A DNA stretch of 64,000 nt. Origin: an uncultured Dorea sp. (GTDB lineage: Bacteria; Bacillota; Clostridia; Lachnospirales; Lachnospiraceae). Location of the stretch: contig CAPEBR010000003.1 in the NCBI GenBank assembly GCA_948602995.1, positions 127,494 to 191,493 of the forward strand. Reading direction: 5' to 3'. A model generated the notes under the pieces. The model did no database searches. It was given only the letters and a program-made list of their open reading frames with translations, and was not told where the DNA came from. The number at the start of each line of letters is the position of its first letter. Positions within the stretch are counted from its first letter, which is position 1. Positions 42,033 to 50,427 of the stretch are shown one piece after another. The translations under genes were made by a program, and so were the position numbers.

Positions 42033-42926
42033 ATGAAAAATTTTAAATCAGGCTTCGTGACGCTGATTGGCCGCCCCAATGTAGGGAAATCTACTCTTAT
42101 GAATTACCTCATCGGGCAGAAGATTGCCATTACGTCTAATAAGCCGCAGACTACCAGAAACCGGATTCAGACTGTCCTCACGACAGAGGAGGGACAGATT
42201 ATCTTCGTGGATACCCCGGGGATTCACAAGGCGAAAAATAAACTTGGGGAGTATATGGTAAATGTTGCAGAGAAGACGCTGGGCGAGGTAGATGTAGTGC
42301 TATGGCTTGTGGAGCCCACCACCTTTATCGGCGCAGGAGAGCAGCATATTGCAAAGCAGCTTAAGGGCTGTAAGACTCCGGTCATTCTTGTGATTAATAA
42401 AACTGACAGTGTGAAAAAGGAAGAGGTGCTTCTGTCCATCGGAGCCTATAAAGACACCTGTGATTTTGCGGAGATTGTCCCTGTCTCTGCAAGAAATGGG
42501 GATAATACAGAGGAGCTTGTGAAAGTGATTATGAAGTATCTCCCGTATGGCCCTCAGTTTTATGACGAAGATACAGTGACAGACCAGCCGGAACGTCAGA
42601 TCGTGGCAGAGCTCATCAGGGAGAAGGCGCTGCATTCTCTGAATGAAGAGATTCCCCATGGAATCGCCGTTGCCATTGACCGGATGAAGTGCAAGAATAA
42701 GGTCATGCATATTGACGCCACCATTATATGCGAGCGGGATTCCCACAAGGGGATAATTATTGGAAAACAAGGAAATATGTTGAAAAAAATTGGAAGCACT
42801 GCCCGGTATGAGATAGAGAAAATGCTGGATTTACAGGTAAATCTTAAGCTTTGGGTTAAGGTGAAAAAGGACTGGCGGGACAGCGATTATCTAATGAAAA
42901 ATTTTGGATACCGGGAAGAGGAATAA
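42033..42926 (+). CDS. era: GTPase Era
   Basis: Ribosome assembly GTPase binding the 3' end of 16S rRNA. 297 aa. G1 GRPNVGKST (13-21), G2 switch region with TTRNRIQ, G3 DTPGI, G4 NKTD, G5 SARNG, then the C-terminal KH domain with the GKQGNMLKKIG loop (near residues 245-256). Length and order are standard. Followed by a small YqzL-like ORF and recO, the order known from Bacillus and clostridia. Confidence 0.96.
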   Translation: MKNFKSGFVTLIGRPNVGKSTLMNYLIGQKIAITSNKPQTTRNRIQTVLTTEEGQIIFVDTPGIHKAKNKLGEYMVNVAEKTLGEVDVVLWLVEPTTFIGAGEQHIAKQLKGCKTPVILVINKTDSVKKEEVLLSIGAYKDTCDFAEIVPVSARNGDNTEELVKVIMKYLPYGPQFYDEDTVTDQPERQIVAELIREKALHSLNEEIPHGIAVAIDRMKCKNKVMHIDATIICERDSHKGIIIGKQGNMLKKIGSTARYEIEKMLDLQVNLKLWVKVKKDWRDSDYLMKNFGYREEE

Positions 42927-42985
42927 AAAGTATATTCCACTGGGGAACCTAATGGCAGGATGTAACACAGACATGAGGTGATAAA

Positions 42986-43162
42986 GTGGAAGAAAAGTAC
43001 TGGCAGCAGTTTTTGGAGACAGGAAAGATTACAGACTATCTCTATTACAAGGGTATGCAGATCATAAGCCGTGTGATGGATAGCTATGAAGGTAACGGAC
43101 AGCATGAACCAGATTATGGTGACGGGCATGGTGCTCGGGGTGACGCCTGTAGGGGAATCTGA
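42986..43162 (+). CDS. YqzL-like small protein between era and recO
   Basis: A 58-aa ORF starting at GTG 42986 with GAGGTGATAAA just upstream. The N-terminus, EEKYWQQFLETGKITDYLYYK, is similar in style and position to YqzL, the 47-aa protein encoded between era and recO in Bacillus (aromatic residue, F...TG.I..YL...K). Its last 77 nt run out of frame over the start of recO, ending in a low-complexity Gly/Asp stretch, so the conserved part is the first 35 residues. It may couple translation to recO. Function unknown. Confidence 0.65.
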   Translation: MEEKYWQQFLETGKITDYLYYKGMQIISRVMDSYEGNGQHEPDYGDGHGARGDACRGI

Positions 43163-43853
43163 CAGGCGGGTTGTAATATTGACAAAAGAACGAGGGAAGA
43201 TTGCCGTATTTGCAAGAGGCGCAAGAAAGCCGAACAGTGCACTGGTGGGGGTTACGGCCCCCTTTTCCTTCGGGGAATTCAATCTCTATGAGGGGCGGAC
43301 ATCCTACACACTGATGTCGGCCTCTATTTCCAGTTATTTTTCAGAACTCCGGGAGGATATGGAAGGGGCATACTACGGATTCTATTTTCTTGACTTTGCA
43401 AGTTATTATGCAGCAGAGGCAAATGATGAGACAGAGCTTTTGAAGCTCCTGTACCAGACACTGAGGGCTCTGGTAAGCCCAAGGATCCCCAACCGGCTTG
43501 TGCGCTGCGTTTTTGAACTTAAGTGCATCAGTATTAACGGAGAAGGCCCCCAGGTATTCGAATGCGTCAGATGCGGGGACAAGGAACGGGAGAAGCATTT
43601 CAGTATAAAGATGGGAGGCCTCATATGCATGGAATGCCTGGATGAGGCGCCGGATGCAGTGAAGGTTCAGTCATCTACATTATATACCATGCAGTATATT
43701 ATATCATCCAGAGTAGAAAAACTGTATACCTTCGCCGTGACAGACAAGATTCTTGCAGAGTTAGAAAGAGTCGTAAAAAAGTATAGAAATGTATATGTAG
43801 AAAAAGAATTCAAATCACTGGAGATCCTGGAGACAATCATCGGAGACGGATAA
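43086..43853 (+). CDS. recO: DNA repair protein RecO
   Basis: Recombination mediator that loads RecA with RecF/RecR. About 255 aa: N-terminal OB fold (TGMVLGVTPVGESDRRVVILT and GARKPNSALVG, residues 14-60), helical middle, and the zinc-binding cysteines CVRCGDKE and CMEC (about 158-186). The ATG at 43086 has a weak ribosome site; ATG 43104 (MNQIMVTG) is an alternative and would match the usual RecO length better. The start lies within the YqzL-like ORF. It ends 5 nt from a convergent histidine kinase gene with no terminator visible between. Confidence 0.93.
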   Translation: MKVTDSMNQIMVTGMVLGVTPVGESDRRVVILTKERGKIAVFARGARKPNSALVGVTAPFSFGEFNLYEGRTSYTLMSASISSYFSELREDMEGAYYGFYFLDFASYYAAEANDETELLKLLYQTLRALVSPRIPNRLVRCVFELKCISINGEGPQVFECVRCGDKEREKHFSIKMGGLICMECLDEAPDAVKVQSSTLYTMQYIISSRVEKLYTFAVTDKILAELERVVKKYRNVYVEKEFKSLEILETIIGDG

Positions 43854-43858
43854 GGGAC

Positions 43859-45208
43859 TTACTTTAATGGCATCCTGACCGTTACCGTAAACTGCTCTGT
43901 TTCTTTTTCCACTTCCATCGTTCCTCCAAGGAGGCGCATCATCTTCTGCACACTCTTAAGTCCGATATTATTCCCGCTTACCCCTGCATGCTCGGCCTTT
44001 GCAGTATTCGTTACGGAGACAGTGAGATACTGTCTGCCAGACTCCCCGGTAATAACCACAGGCTGCTTCTTATCCCCATATTTAAGAATATTAGAGAAGA
44101 GATTATTGAATATCCGTTTCAGCATAGTGATATCACTTTCCAATACCCCTGACGTCTCAGGGAAATCCATTTCAGGAAGAAATCCGGCCAGCTTTATAAA
44201 ATCACAGTTTTCAGTCAGGCACTGACTGATAAAGTCTGTGGATATCCAGTTAAGCTCCGGGGTCTCGTTTTCTTCCAGTACCAGCGCATACTCGAACATC
44301 TTGTCTGTCAGTTCCTTTAGGTCCTCTGCTTTTTTTAGACACCGCTCCACATATTCGTCCTGCATGTCAGGGCTTCGTTTCAGGCGCAGGACTTCCAGGT
44401 AGCCAGTCAGAATTGTAAGAGGCGTGCGCAGGTCATGGGAGAGGGCTGTGATCAGATCCTGGTTGGCAAGGCGGCTTTCCTGTTCCTTTAAGATCGTTTC
44501 ATTCAGCGAGTTTCTCAGCCCGTTCAGCTCCCTGGCAAGAATCCCGATCTCATCCTCTCCGAAATCCGGAACCGGATGGGTCAGGTCGCCGGAGGACATG
44601 GTGAGAATTTCCTTTTCCAGTACAAGGACAGAGCGCATTTTCCTGCTCAGGAAAAACAGGACAATGCCAAAGAACACAAGGATGGAAAGGAACAGACTCC
44701 CTGCCATGAAGGGATAAAGGAACAGGGAGCGTTGGTAGTTGTACATCATGACCATGCCCGCATCGTTCCGGAATCTGAGGGGAAACATCCGCAGATCCTC
44801 GCCGTCGCCGTTTGTGAGCCGGTATCCCCAGTCAAAAAAAATGCGGAAATCCTTATCATCCATAATAGGGGCGAATCTTCCGGCCCGGTACAGCCCGTCA
44901 TCCCTCCCATAAATATAAACGCTTGTATATTCATCTGCCATCTCCAGAAGGGGTTCCAGAGCCAGGGCTGTCTCTGTGTCATCCTCACTCTTTGGCAGGT
45001 CATAATCCAGCGCTGCCTCATAAAATTCATCCATAAACTCAAGGTCATCTAACTGGGTGTGGGAAAAATCCGTGTTAGTCAGCAGCTTTCCTACAGACCA
45101 TCTGTGAAGCCACAGCTTTTGAAAAAGTACAAAACAGATGATGACTGCGCACAGAATCAGCAGGGAAAACTGACTGCTGATTTTTAAGCCTTTAATCTTC
45201 TTAATCAC
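43859..45208 (-). CDS. Sensor histidine kinase
   Basis: A 449-aa membrane kinase. First span about 13-30, extracellular sensor about 35-163, second span about 164-186, HAMP, then HisKA with phospho-acceptor H258 in ALSHDLRTPLT, and HATPase with NNLFSNILKYG (N box) and GNNIGLKSVQKMM (G2). It is encoded 3' of its response regulator with an 8-bp overlap. Family resemblance is to VanS/PhoR-type class I kinases. The signal is unknown; divergent csbB/yfhO-type genes suggest the cell envelope. Confidence 0.9.
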   Translation of the reverse strand: MIKKIKGLKISSQFSLLILCAVIICFVLFQKLWLHRWSVGKLLTNTDFSHTQLDDLEFMDEFYEAALDYDLPKSEDDTETALALEPLLEMADEYTSVYIYGRDDGLYRAGRFAPIMDDKDFRIFFDWGYRLTNGDGEDLRMFPLRFRNDAGMVMMYNYQRSLFLYPFMAGSLFLSILVFFGIVLFFLSRKMRSVLVLEKEILTMSSGDLTHPVPDFGEDEIGILARELNGLRNSLNETILKEQESRLANQDLITALSHDLRTPLTILTGYLEVLRLKRSPDMQDEYVERCLKKAEDLKELTDKMFEYALVLEENETPELNWISTDFISQCLTENCDFIKLAGFLPEMDFPETSGVLESDITMLKRIFNNLFSNILKYGDKKQPVVITGESGRQYLTVSVTNTAKAEHAGVSGNNIGLKSVQKMMRLLGGTMEVEKETEQFTVTVRMPLK

Positions 45209-45917
45209 AGCGATACCCCTTTCCCCACACGGTTTTTATAAGGAGAGGATTTTTCGGATCCTTCTCAATCTTAAGGCGGAGATTGCGGATATGAACAGTA
45301 ACCGTGTTATTCGCACCATAATAATAAGGTTCGTCCCACACCGCCTCATAGAGCCGTTCTGCGGAAAAAGTCTGCCGCCGGTTCTTCACAAGCACAAGCA
45401 GCACTGCATACTCGGTATCCGTAAGCTCAAGGGTCTTACCATCCCGGCGTACCTGCTCTTTCGCCTCGTCAATTTCTAGATAGTGGTACTTTATAGGCTC
45501 AGACTTCCCGGGGACAGGGTTTTCCTCCCGGGTATCCTTTCCCTTATACACCTGATACCGCCGGATCAATGCCTTGCTGCGGCTGATGAGCTCATTATAG
45601 GAAAACGGTTTTTCCAGATAGTCGTCCCCTCCGCTGGAAAATCCCAGGGTCTTGTCACTTTCCTTCGTGCGGGCGCTCAGGAACAGGATCGGCGCGTTAC
45701 TGAATTTGCGGATCTCCAGGCATGTCTGATATCCGTTTAACCCGGGCATCATAATATCAAGAATAATCAGGTCAAAGGAGTTTTCCCGGATTGCATCCAA
45801 CGCCTCCGACCCGTCCCCGGCTTCCGCGATCCCAAACCCCTCGCCACCAAGTAATACATGTATGATTTCCCGGATTTCCAGGTTGTCATCAACAATTAAA
45901 ATACGTGTTTCTTCCAC
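45201..45917 (-). CDS. OmpR/PhoB-family response regulator
   Basis: A 238-aa two-domain regulator: receiver (1-120) with acidic pocket D10/D11, phospho-acceptor D54 in IILDIMMPG and a Lys in YLEKPFS; winged-helix DNA-binding domain (about 140-236; RRDGKTLELTDTEYAVLLVL and VTVHIRNLRLKIEKDP). First gene of a two-gene operon with the kinase. The divergent intergenic region contains an inverted repeat in the promoter of the glycosyltransferase gene, a plausible binding site. Confidence 0.95.
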   Translation of the reverse strand: MEETRILIVDDNLEIREIIHVLLGGEGFGIAEAGDGSEALDAIRENSFDLIILDIMMPGLNGYQTCLEIRKFSNAPILFLSARTKESDKTLGFSSGGDDYLEKPFSYNELISRSKALIRRYQVYKGKDTREENPVPGKSEPIKYHYLEIDEAKEQVRRDGKTLELTDTEYAVLLVLVKNRRQTFSAERLYEAVWDEPYYYGANNTVTVHIRNLRLKIEKDPKNPLLIKTVWGKGYRCD

Positions 45918-45939
45918 AATTCTTCCTCCATTTATAAAT

Positions 45940-45977
45940 CGTTACTATTCACGGACTAACCGTCTGCTTATAGCAAC
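45940..45977. repeat. Family B-associated fragment
   Basis: Contains GTTACTATTCAC and then CGGACTAACCGTCTGCTTATAG, which matches CGGACTAACTGTCCGCTCATAG at 51851-51872 at all but three positions. A shortened relative occurs at 18040-18067. It appears to be a degraded flank of the family B element. Confidence 0.45.
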
Positions 45978-46033
45978 GCATCCAGCCCATTTAAAAGTCG
46001 CTAAATCTATCATAGCAGATTTTTTAGAAATAT

Positions 46034-46065
46034 TTGTATCATCTTAATAATTCTTAAGATATAAT
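46034..46065 (+). promoter_or_regulatory. Promoter region of the glycosyltransferase-yfhO operon with inverted repeat
   Basis: TATAAT at 46060-46065, with TTGTAT at 46034-46039 as an overlong (20 bp) -35 partner. ATCTTAA (46041-46047) and TTAAGAT (46054-46060) form a perfect inverted repeat in the spacer, and TTAAGAA recurs at 46077-46083. A spacer of 20 bp with a site inside it suggests activation by a regulator, perhaps the divergent response regulator. Confidence 0.4.
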
Positions 46066-46149
46066 TTAGGCAATTATTAAGAAATATCCATTAAAGTATA
46101 TAACTGACAGAAAGAAAGGGAATAACTAATGATATCGGAGGTGTGGCAA

Positions 46150-47115
46150 ATGAGTTTAATTAGTATTGTTATTCCGTGTTATAACGAAGAGGAGGCTCTG
46201 CCAGTCTATTACAGGGAGATGTGCAGAATCATGAAAGAGATGGCGGACACTGAGTTCGAGCTGTTGTTTGTGGATGACGGCTCTACGGACCGGACGCTTG
46301 GAATATTAAAGGAAATGAATGAAAATGACGCGCGGTGCCGTTATCTGTCATTTTCCAGAAACTTTGGAAAGGAAGCAGCACTTTATGCCGGGCTTAAGAA
46401 TGCCCAGGGTAATTATGTGGCGACAATGGATGTGGACATGCAGGATCCGCCGGGACTTCTGCCGGAGATGTACCGGATTCTTAAGGAGGAGAACTACGAC
46501 AGCGTGGCCACAAGGCGCTCCACCAGAACCGGGGAGCCAAGGATCCGTTCCTTCTTATCCGAAAGCTTTTACAAATTCATCAATAAGATTTCTCGCACGG
46601 AGATTGTGAACGGCGCCAGGGACTACAGGCTTATGAAGCGGAAGATGGTGGATGCAGTGCTTGGAATGAGCGAGTACAACCGCTTTTCAAAAGGAATCTT
46701 CGAATGGGTGGGATTTCGGACAAAATGGCTGGAATTCCAGAATGTGGGACGTTGTGCCGGGGAGACGAAGTGGTCGGTTAAGAAGCTGTTCATGTACTCT
46801 CTGGAGGGAATCACCGGCTTTTCGGTAGCTCCCCTTTCCCTCGCTTCTGTAGTTGGAGTTATGTTTTGCGCACTGGCGTTTCTTATGATTTTAGTCATTA
46901 TTGTCAGGACGCTCATATGGGGAGATCCGGTGTCGGGCTGGCCGTCACTGGCGTGCATCATTTTCATGGTTAGCGGAATACAGCTCTTCTGTACCGGGAT
47001 TGTGGGACAGTATCTGTCCAAAACCTATCTGGAAACGAAGCACAGGCCCATATTCATTCTGAAGGATTCCAGTGAGGAAAATACGGGAGGGTCACATGAA
47101 AAAGTTTCGGTATAG
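46150..47115 (+). CDS. CsbB/DPM-like GT2 membrane glycosyltransferase
   Basis: A 321-aa glycosyltransferase that would make a polyprenyl-phosphate-linked sugar on the inner membrane face. ATG 46150 lies after GGAGGTG; the frame also opens at 46129. The GT-A catalytic domain (1-220) shows SIVIPCYNEEEAL, VDDGSTDRT (41-49) and the TMDVDMQDPP acidic motif; two C-terminal spans (about 228-255 and 262-290) match the CsbB/GtrB group. It overlaps the yfhO-like gene by 20 bp. In Bacillus subtilis CsbB makes undecaprenyl-phosphate-GlcNAc and YfhO uses it for lipoteichoic acid glycosylation, so this pair probably decorates a surface polymer. Confidence 0.88.
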   Translation: MSLISIVIPCYNEEEALPVYYREMCRIMKEMADTEFELLFVDDGSTDRTLGILKEMNENDARCRYLSFSRNFGKEAALYAGLKNAQGNYVATMDVDMQDPPGLLPEMYRILKEENYDSVATRRSTRTGEPRIRSFLSESFYKFINKISRTEIVNGARDYRLMKRKMVDAVLGMSEYNRFSKGIFEWVGFRTKWLEFQNVGRCAGETKWSVKKLFMYSLEGITGFSVAPLSLASVVGVMFCALAFLMILVIIVRTLIWGDPVSGWPSLACIIFMVSGIQLFCTGIVGQYLSKTYLETKHRPIFILKDSSEENTGGSHEKVSV

Positions 47116-50100
47116 GAAGTACTCTGACTATCTGCTGCTATTTGCGCTTGCCGTAGTACTGTGTTGGCTGTTTGTCCTTCGCAGGGGCGTATTTGGCAGT
47201 GCGGTGGACTGGATCAGCCAGCACAGCGTACTGCCGGACTATTTCCGGAAGCAGTTCTATGCGACAGGGGAGTTGTTTCCGGAATTCGCATTCCACATTG
47301 GCGGTGGGCAGAATATATATAATTTCGCTTATTACGGACTCTATAGTCCGGTTATTCTTTTATCCTGGCTGTTCCCCTTTGTAAAAATGTCTGATTACAT
47401 GATGGCAGCGCAGTTTCTCTGTCTGGCGGCCTCTGTACTGCTTCTGTACGCATGGCTTCTTGGCCGGAAATTTCCCCGGGGAACTGCCCTTGGCATGGCG
47501 GTCATATTTCTTTTGGCAGGTCCTATGATTTTTCATTCCTGTAAACAGATCATGTTCGTAAATTATATGCCTTTTTTATGCATGAGCTTTCTGGGAGTGG
47601 ACCGGTATTTTGACAAAAGGCGGTTCGGGCTTCTGGTCGCAGGCATTTTTCTGATGATTATGACAAGCTTTTATTTCAGTATCGGAGGGATGCTGGTGCT
47701 TTTGCTGTACGGAGTGCACCGGTATTTTGAAATGTGCGAAGGTGGGGGAGCGAAGCTTTCCTTTAAGGGATTTATGGGGGAGGGAATCCGTTTTCTGATT
47801 CCTTTTATAACTGCGGTACTGATGAGCGGAATTCTGCTTGTCCCGACCGCGCTTGCGCTGACAGGCAGGGAGGACAGTGCATCAGGAGTGAAGGAGCTGT
47901 GGGAGCTTTTGATTCCCCGGCTGTCTGTGGAGCGCTTTTTTTATTCCCCCTACGGCGTCGGACTTACGACGCTCAGCGTCTCGGCTCTTGTGTCAGTGAT
48001 GTTCCTGGGGAAGCTCTCAGAGCGTGTGCTTGCATGGGTCAGCGGCGCTGTGCTTGTATTCCCAGTGTTCGCCTGGCTCCTGAACGGAGGGCTCTATATC
48101 AGGGACAAGGTAATGATTCCATTTCTGCCGCTTCTGTGCTATATCACAGCATGCCATCTGCGCTCACTGGAGCAGGGGGAGTCTGGCCGGAATTGTAAAG
48201 GAGGCCAGTCTGCCGCAGAAAGACAGATGCGTGTCAGGCAGGACTGTGGCATCTGCGGAAGGAAAGAGCGTGTCAGAGAGGACTGCGGCATCTGCGGGAG
48301 GAAAGAACGTGTCAGAGAAGACTGCGGCATTTGCATCAGCCGGGAAAGATGGCGGCGCAGAGCAGCCGTATGTCTGCCGGCGCTTGCATACCTGACGCCA
48401 ATTCTGATGGTCTGTAAAGAGATTGGGAAGGGAGAATATGGAGAGTACTGGAAGCTTGTGCTCCTGGAGGGGCTTCTTACCATGTGCCTCTTTTTATTCA
48501 GAAGGAGGCATGCAGTGCTCCTCCTCCTTCCGTCGGTTCTGTCCCTGGGGCTGTTCACAGGAGTAATGAATACCTGTGAAAATCAGACTGTGGACAGGGA
48601 ATTTTATGAGGCAGTGACGGACGAGGATGCGGGAAAGCTGATCCAGAAAGTAACTGGGAAGAAAGAGGAGCAGGGCGGAATCTACCGGATCGAGCAGGCG
48701 GGGGATGCTGCGCAAAAAGCGGCAAACCTTAACCGGATCCATGATATGAGTCAGCTTACCTCCTCCATTTATTCCTCATCCTATAATGCCGGTTATCAGA
48801 AATTCAGGGAGGAAGTATTCGAACTGGAGGAGCCGTTCCGCAATTTTCTGATGCAGCCTGCAGCGGACAATCCGGTATTTCAGGACTTTATGGGCGTGAA
48901 ATACATACTCCGCCGGACAAAGCCTGCCAGTCAGGAAGAGAAGCAGGGAGAGAATTCAGGGAACACGCTTTCCGGGTATACGCTCCTGGGAACAAAGGGG
49001 GCATGGGAGATGTATGAAAATGAGGATGCGCTTCCTGTTGCCTTTGCGACAGACCGGGTCATGACAGAGGAAGCATACGGGAAGCTTTCCTTCCCGTATA
49101 ACCAGCTGGCGCTGCTGGAATATGCAGTGGCAGGGGAGGGAAGCGGCGATGCGGCAGCCGGTAAAGATGTGGCCGGTGAAGATACAGACAGTGAAGATCC
49201 AGATAATAAAAAGCCGGATCGTACAGATATGGGCAGTGAAGAGCCGTCCGGTAACAAGCGGGAAAGTGAAGAAGCGGCCGATAAGGAGCCGGGCAGTAAA
49301 GAGAATACTGTGGAGGCCGTGGACATTAAGTTCCCGGAGACGGTCTCATCGAAAAAGGATGAGACGAAAATGATAAATATTCCTGTCAGGGAAACGGAAA
49401 ATATTCTATTCCTGCAGTTTAGGGTAAAAAATTTAAGGCCCGGGCATGATCTGACAGTCTGGGTTGAGGGGACGCGAAACAAACTCACTTCAAACAGACA
49501 TTTCTACTATAATAAAAACACTGTATTTACGTATGCTGTCCCACTGGAAAAAGGACAGAAACAGATCAGGATAAAGTTCGGAGAAGGACATTATGAGATA
49601 TCCGGCGTCAAGTGTTTCCTGGGCGCGCCTGTGAGCCGTGAAGAAGCGGGGCTATGCCAGTCGGAGTTTATGACAGACCAGGAAAAAACAAAGGGGAACG
49701 TAATCGCAGGAGAGATCAATGTAAAGTCAGACGGGTATTTTGTGACGACAATTCCTTATGATGAAAGCTTTGATGTGTACGTGGACGGCCAGGAGACAGG
49801 GAAGGAGAAGGTGAATACCACATTTCTGGGCTTTCAGATATCGGAAGGGGAGCATGAGATACGGATTGTCTACCATGCCCCCGGGATGCTTTTCGGGAAG
49901 CTTTTGTCACTTGCAGGAGTGGTACTTATGTTCGTCAATTGGGGACGGGGTATTTTTAAAAATACCCCGTCCCCGTGGTCGATGGGATTGGTAATGTCGT
50001 CCGTGAAGATTACTATTAGTGGGGATTCTTTTGGTACAAGGGATTATAGCAGAGGCGGCGGAATTGCAGGATATAATTCAGGTACAGTTGCAAATAATAT

Positions 50101-50221
50101 AGTTGAAGCCTGTGAGTTGGTAGGACCTTGGGTGAGAAAAGGCGGCGTTATCGGGTACAATGATGGGGCTTATACAAATAATAGTTATAATGGTACTTTA
50201 AATCAGACAGGAAATCAATAA
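47096..50221 (+). CDS. yfhO: YfhO-family membrane glycosyltransferase with a repeat-altered C-terminus
   Basis: A 1041-aa frame whose first 950 residues are a YfhO-like GT-C type protein with about 12-13 spans and a large extracellular domain. ATG 47096 follows GGGAGGG. Three oddities: a thrice-repeated 13-residue unit (379-417) with DCGIC motifs in a loop; an acidic, low-complexity insert (about 680-745) rich in Glu, Asp, Lys and Ser in the extracellular domain; and family A palindrome A4 at the last membrane span, after which the frame continues for about 80 residues of unrelated Gly/Asn-rich sequence. The core is probably functional; the final tail looks like fused debris. Partner of the overlapping CsbB-like gene. 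Confidence 0.8.
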   Translation: MKKFRYRKYSDYLLLFALAVVLCWLFVLRRGVFGSAVDWISQHSVLPDYFRKQFYATGELFPEFAFHIGGGQNIYNFAYYGLYSPVILLSWLFPFVKMSDYMMAAQFLCLAASVLLLYAWLLGRKFPRGTALGMAVIFLLAGPMIFHSCKQIMFVNYMPFLCMSFLGVDRYFDKRRFGLLVAGIFLMIMTSFYFSIGGMLVLLLYGVHRYFEMCEGGGAKLSFKGFMGEGIRFLIPFITAVLMSGILLVPTALALTGREDSASGVKELWELLIPRLSVERFFYSPYGVGLTTLSVSALVSVMFLGKLSERVLAWVSGAVLVFPVFAWLLNGGLYIRDKVMIPFLPLLCYITACHLRSLEQGESGRNCKGGQSAAERQMRVRQDCGICGRKERVREDCGICGRKERVREDCGICISRERWRRRAAVCLPALAYLTPILMVCKEIGKGEYGEYWKLVLLEGLLTMCLFLFRRRHAVLLLLPSVLSLGLFTGVMNTCENQTVDREFYEAVTDEDAGKLIQKVTGKKEEQGGIYRIEQAGDAAQKAANLNRIHDMSQLTSSIYSSSYNAGYQKFREEVFELEEPFRNFLMQPAADNPVFQDFMGVKYILRRTKPASQEEKQGENSGNTLSGYTLLGTKGAWEMYENEDALPVAFATDRVMTEEAYGKLSFPYNQLALLEYAVAGEGSGDAAAGKDVAGEDTDSEDPDNKKPDRTDMGSEEPSGNKRESEEAADKEPGSKENTVEAVDIKFPETVSSKKDETKMINIPVRETENILFLQFRVKNLRPGHDLTVWVEGTRNKLTSNRHFYYNKNTVFTYAVPLEKGQKQIRIKFGEGHYEISGVKCFLGAPVSREEAGLCQSEFMTDQEKTKGNVIAGEINVKSDGYFVTTIPYDESFDVYVDGQETGKEKVNTTFLGFQISEGEHEIRIVYHAPGMLFGKLLSLAGVVLMFVNWGRGIFKNTPSPWSMGLVMSSVKITISGDSFGTRDYSRGGGIAGYNSGTVANNIVEACELVGPWVRKGGVIGYNDGAYTNNSYNGTLNQTGNQ
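48230..48346 (+). repeat. Three tandem 39-bp coding repeats in yfhO
   Basis: Three in-frame 39-bp units at 48230, 48269 and 48308 encode VRQDCGICGRKER-like peptides; the third diverges at its end. Each contributes one CxxC pair (C-G-I-C). Base differences between units are mostly synonymous. Confidence 0.9.
49939..49974. repeat. Family A palindrome, copy A4, within the yfhO frame
   Basis: TTGGGGACGGGG - TATTTTTAAAAATA - CCCCGTCCCC, a variant with T/A replacing C/G at the inner boundary and no terminal AA. The change is symmetrical, so pairing is kept. Translation runs through it in frame as WGRGIFKNTPSP. Confidence 0.93.
49975..50221 (+). pseudogene. Remnant of a GLUG-type surface protein fused to yfhO
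   Basis: After the palindrome the frame continues with SGDSFGTRDYSRGGGIAGYN, NSGTVANNIVEACELVG and KGGVIGYNDGAYTNN. The spaced GG-I-GYN...NN pattern is that of GLUG-like beta-helix repeats found in large clostridial surface proteins. Composition is more AT-rich than yfhO. It reads as a 3' fragment of another gene joined at the palindrome. It is not part of YfhO proteins I know. Confidence 0.6.
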
Positions 50222-50235
50222 AGACGATGCCGAAC

Positions 50236-50272
50236 ATACCGGGAGCGTAATCTCATGCTTCCGGTATTTTTA
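50236..50272 (+). terminator. Terminator after the yfhO frame
   Basis: ATACCGGGAGC / GCTTCCGGTAT (one wobble, 10-nt loop) followed by TTTTTAAAA. It probably belonged to the gene whose fragment precedes it. Confidence 0.8.
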
Positions 50273-50385
50273 AAATGCTGTTTATCATTCGGAATCTAAT
50301 TGAGTTAACTTCTGATATGTGATAATATATAAGACAAGACGGGCCTGATCAGTGAGCTTCTAAGAACCAGCAGAGCTTCATAACA

Positions 50386-50412
50386 GCATTTTTAAGAATG
50401 CCCCGTCCCCAA
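50386..50412. repeat. Family A half copy A5
   Basis: GCATTTTTAAGAATG then CCCCGTCCCCAA: only the centre and right arm remain, with one base changed in the centre. It ends 15 nt before the reductase-like gene start. With A4 it brackets the GLUG remnant. Confidence 0.85.
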
Positions 50413-50427
50413 AGTTGGAGGGATAAA

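Noticed and set aside
48230..48346. Regularly spaced 39-bp repeats that resemble a small CRISPR array
   Set aside because: The units are directly adjacent with no spacers, lie in frame within yfhO and differ mostly at synonymous positions. They are coding repeats.
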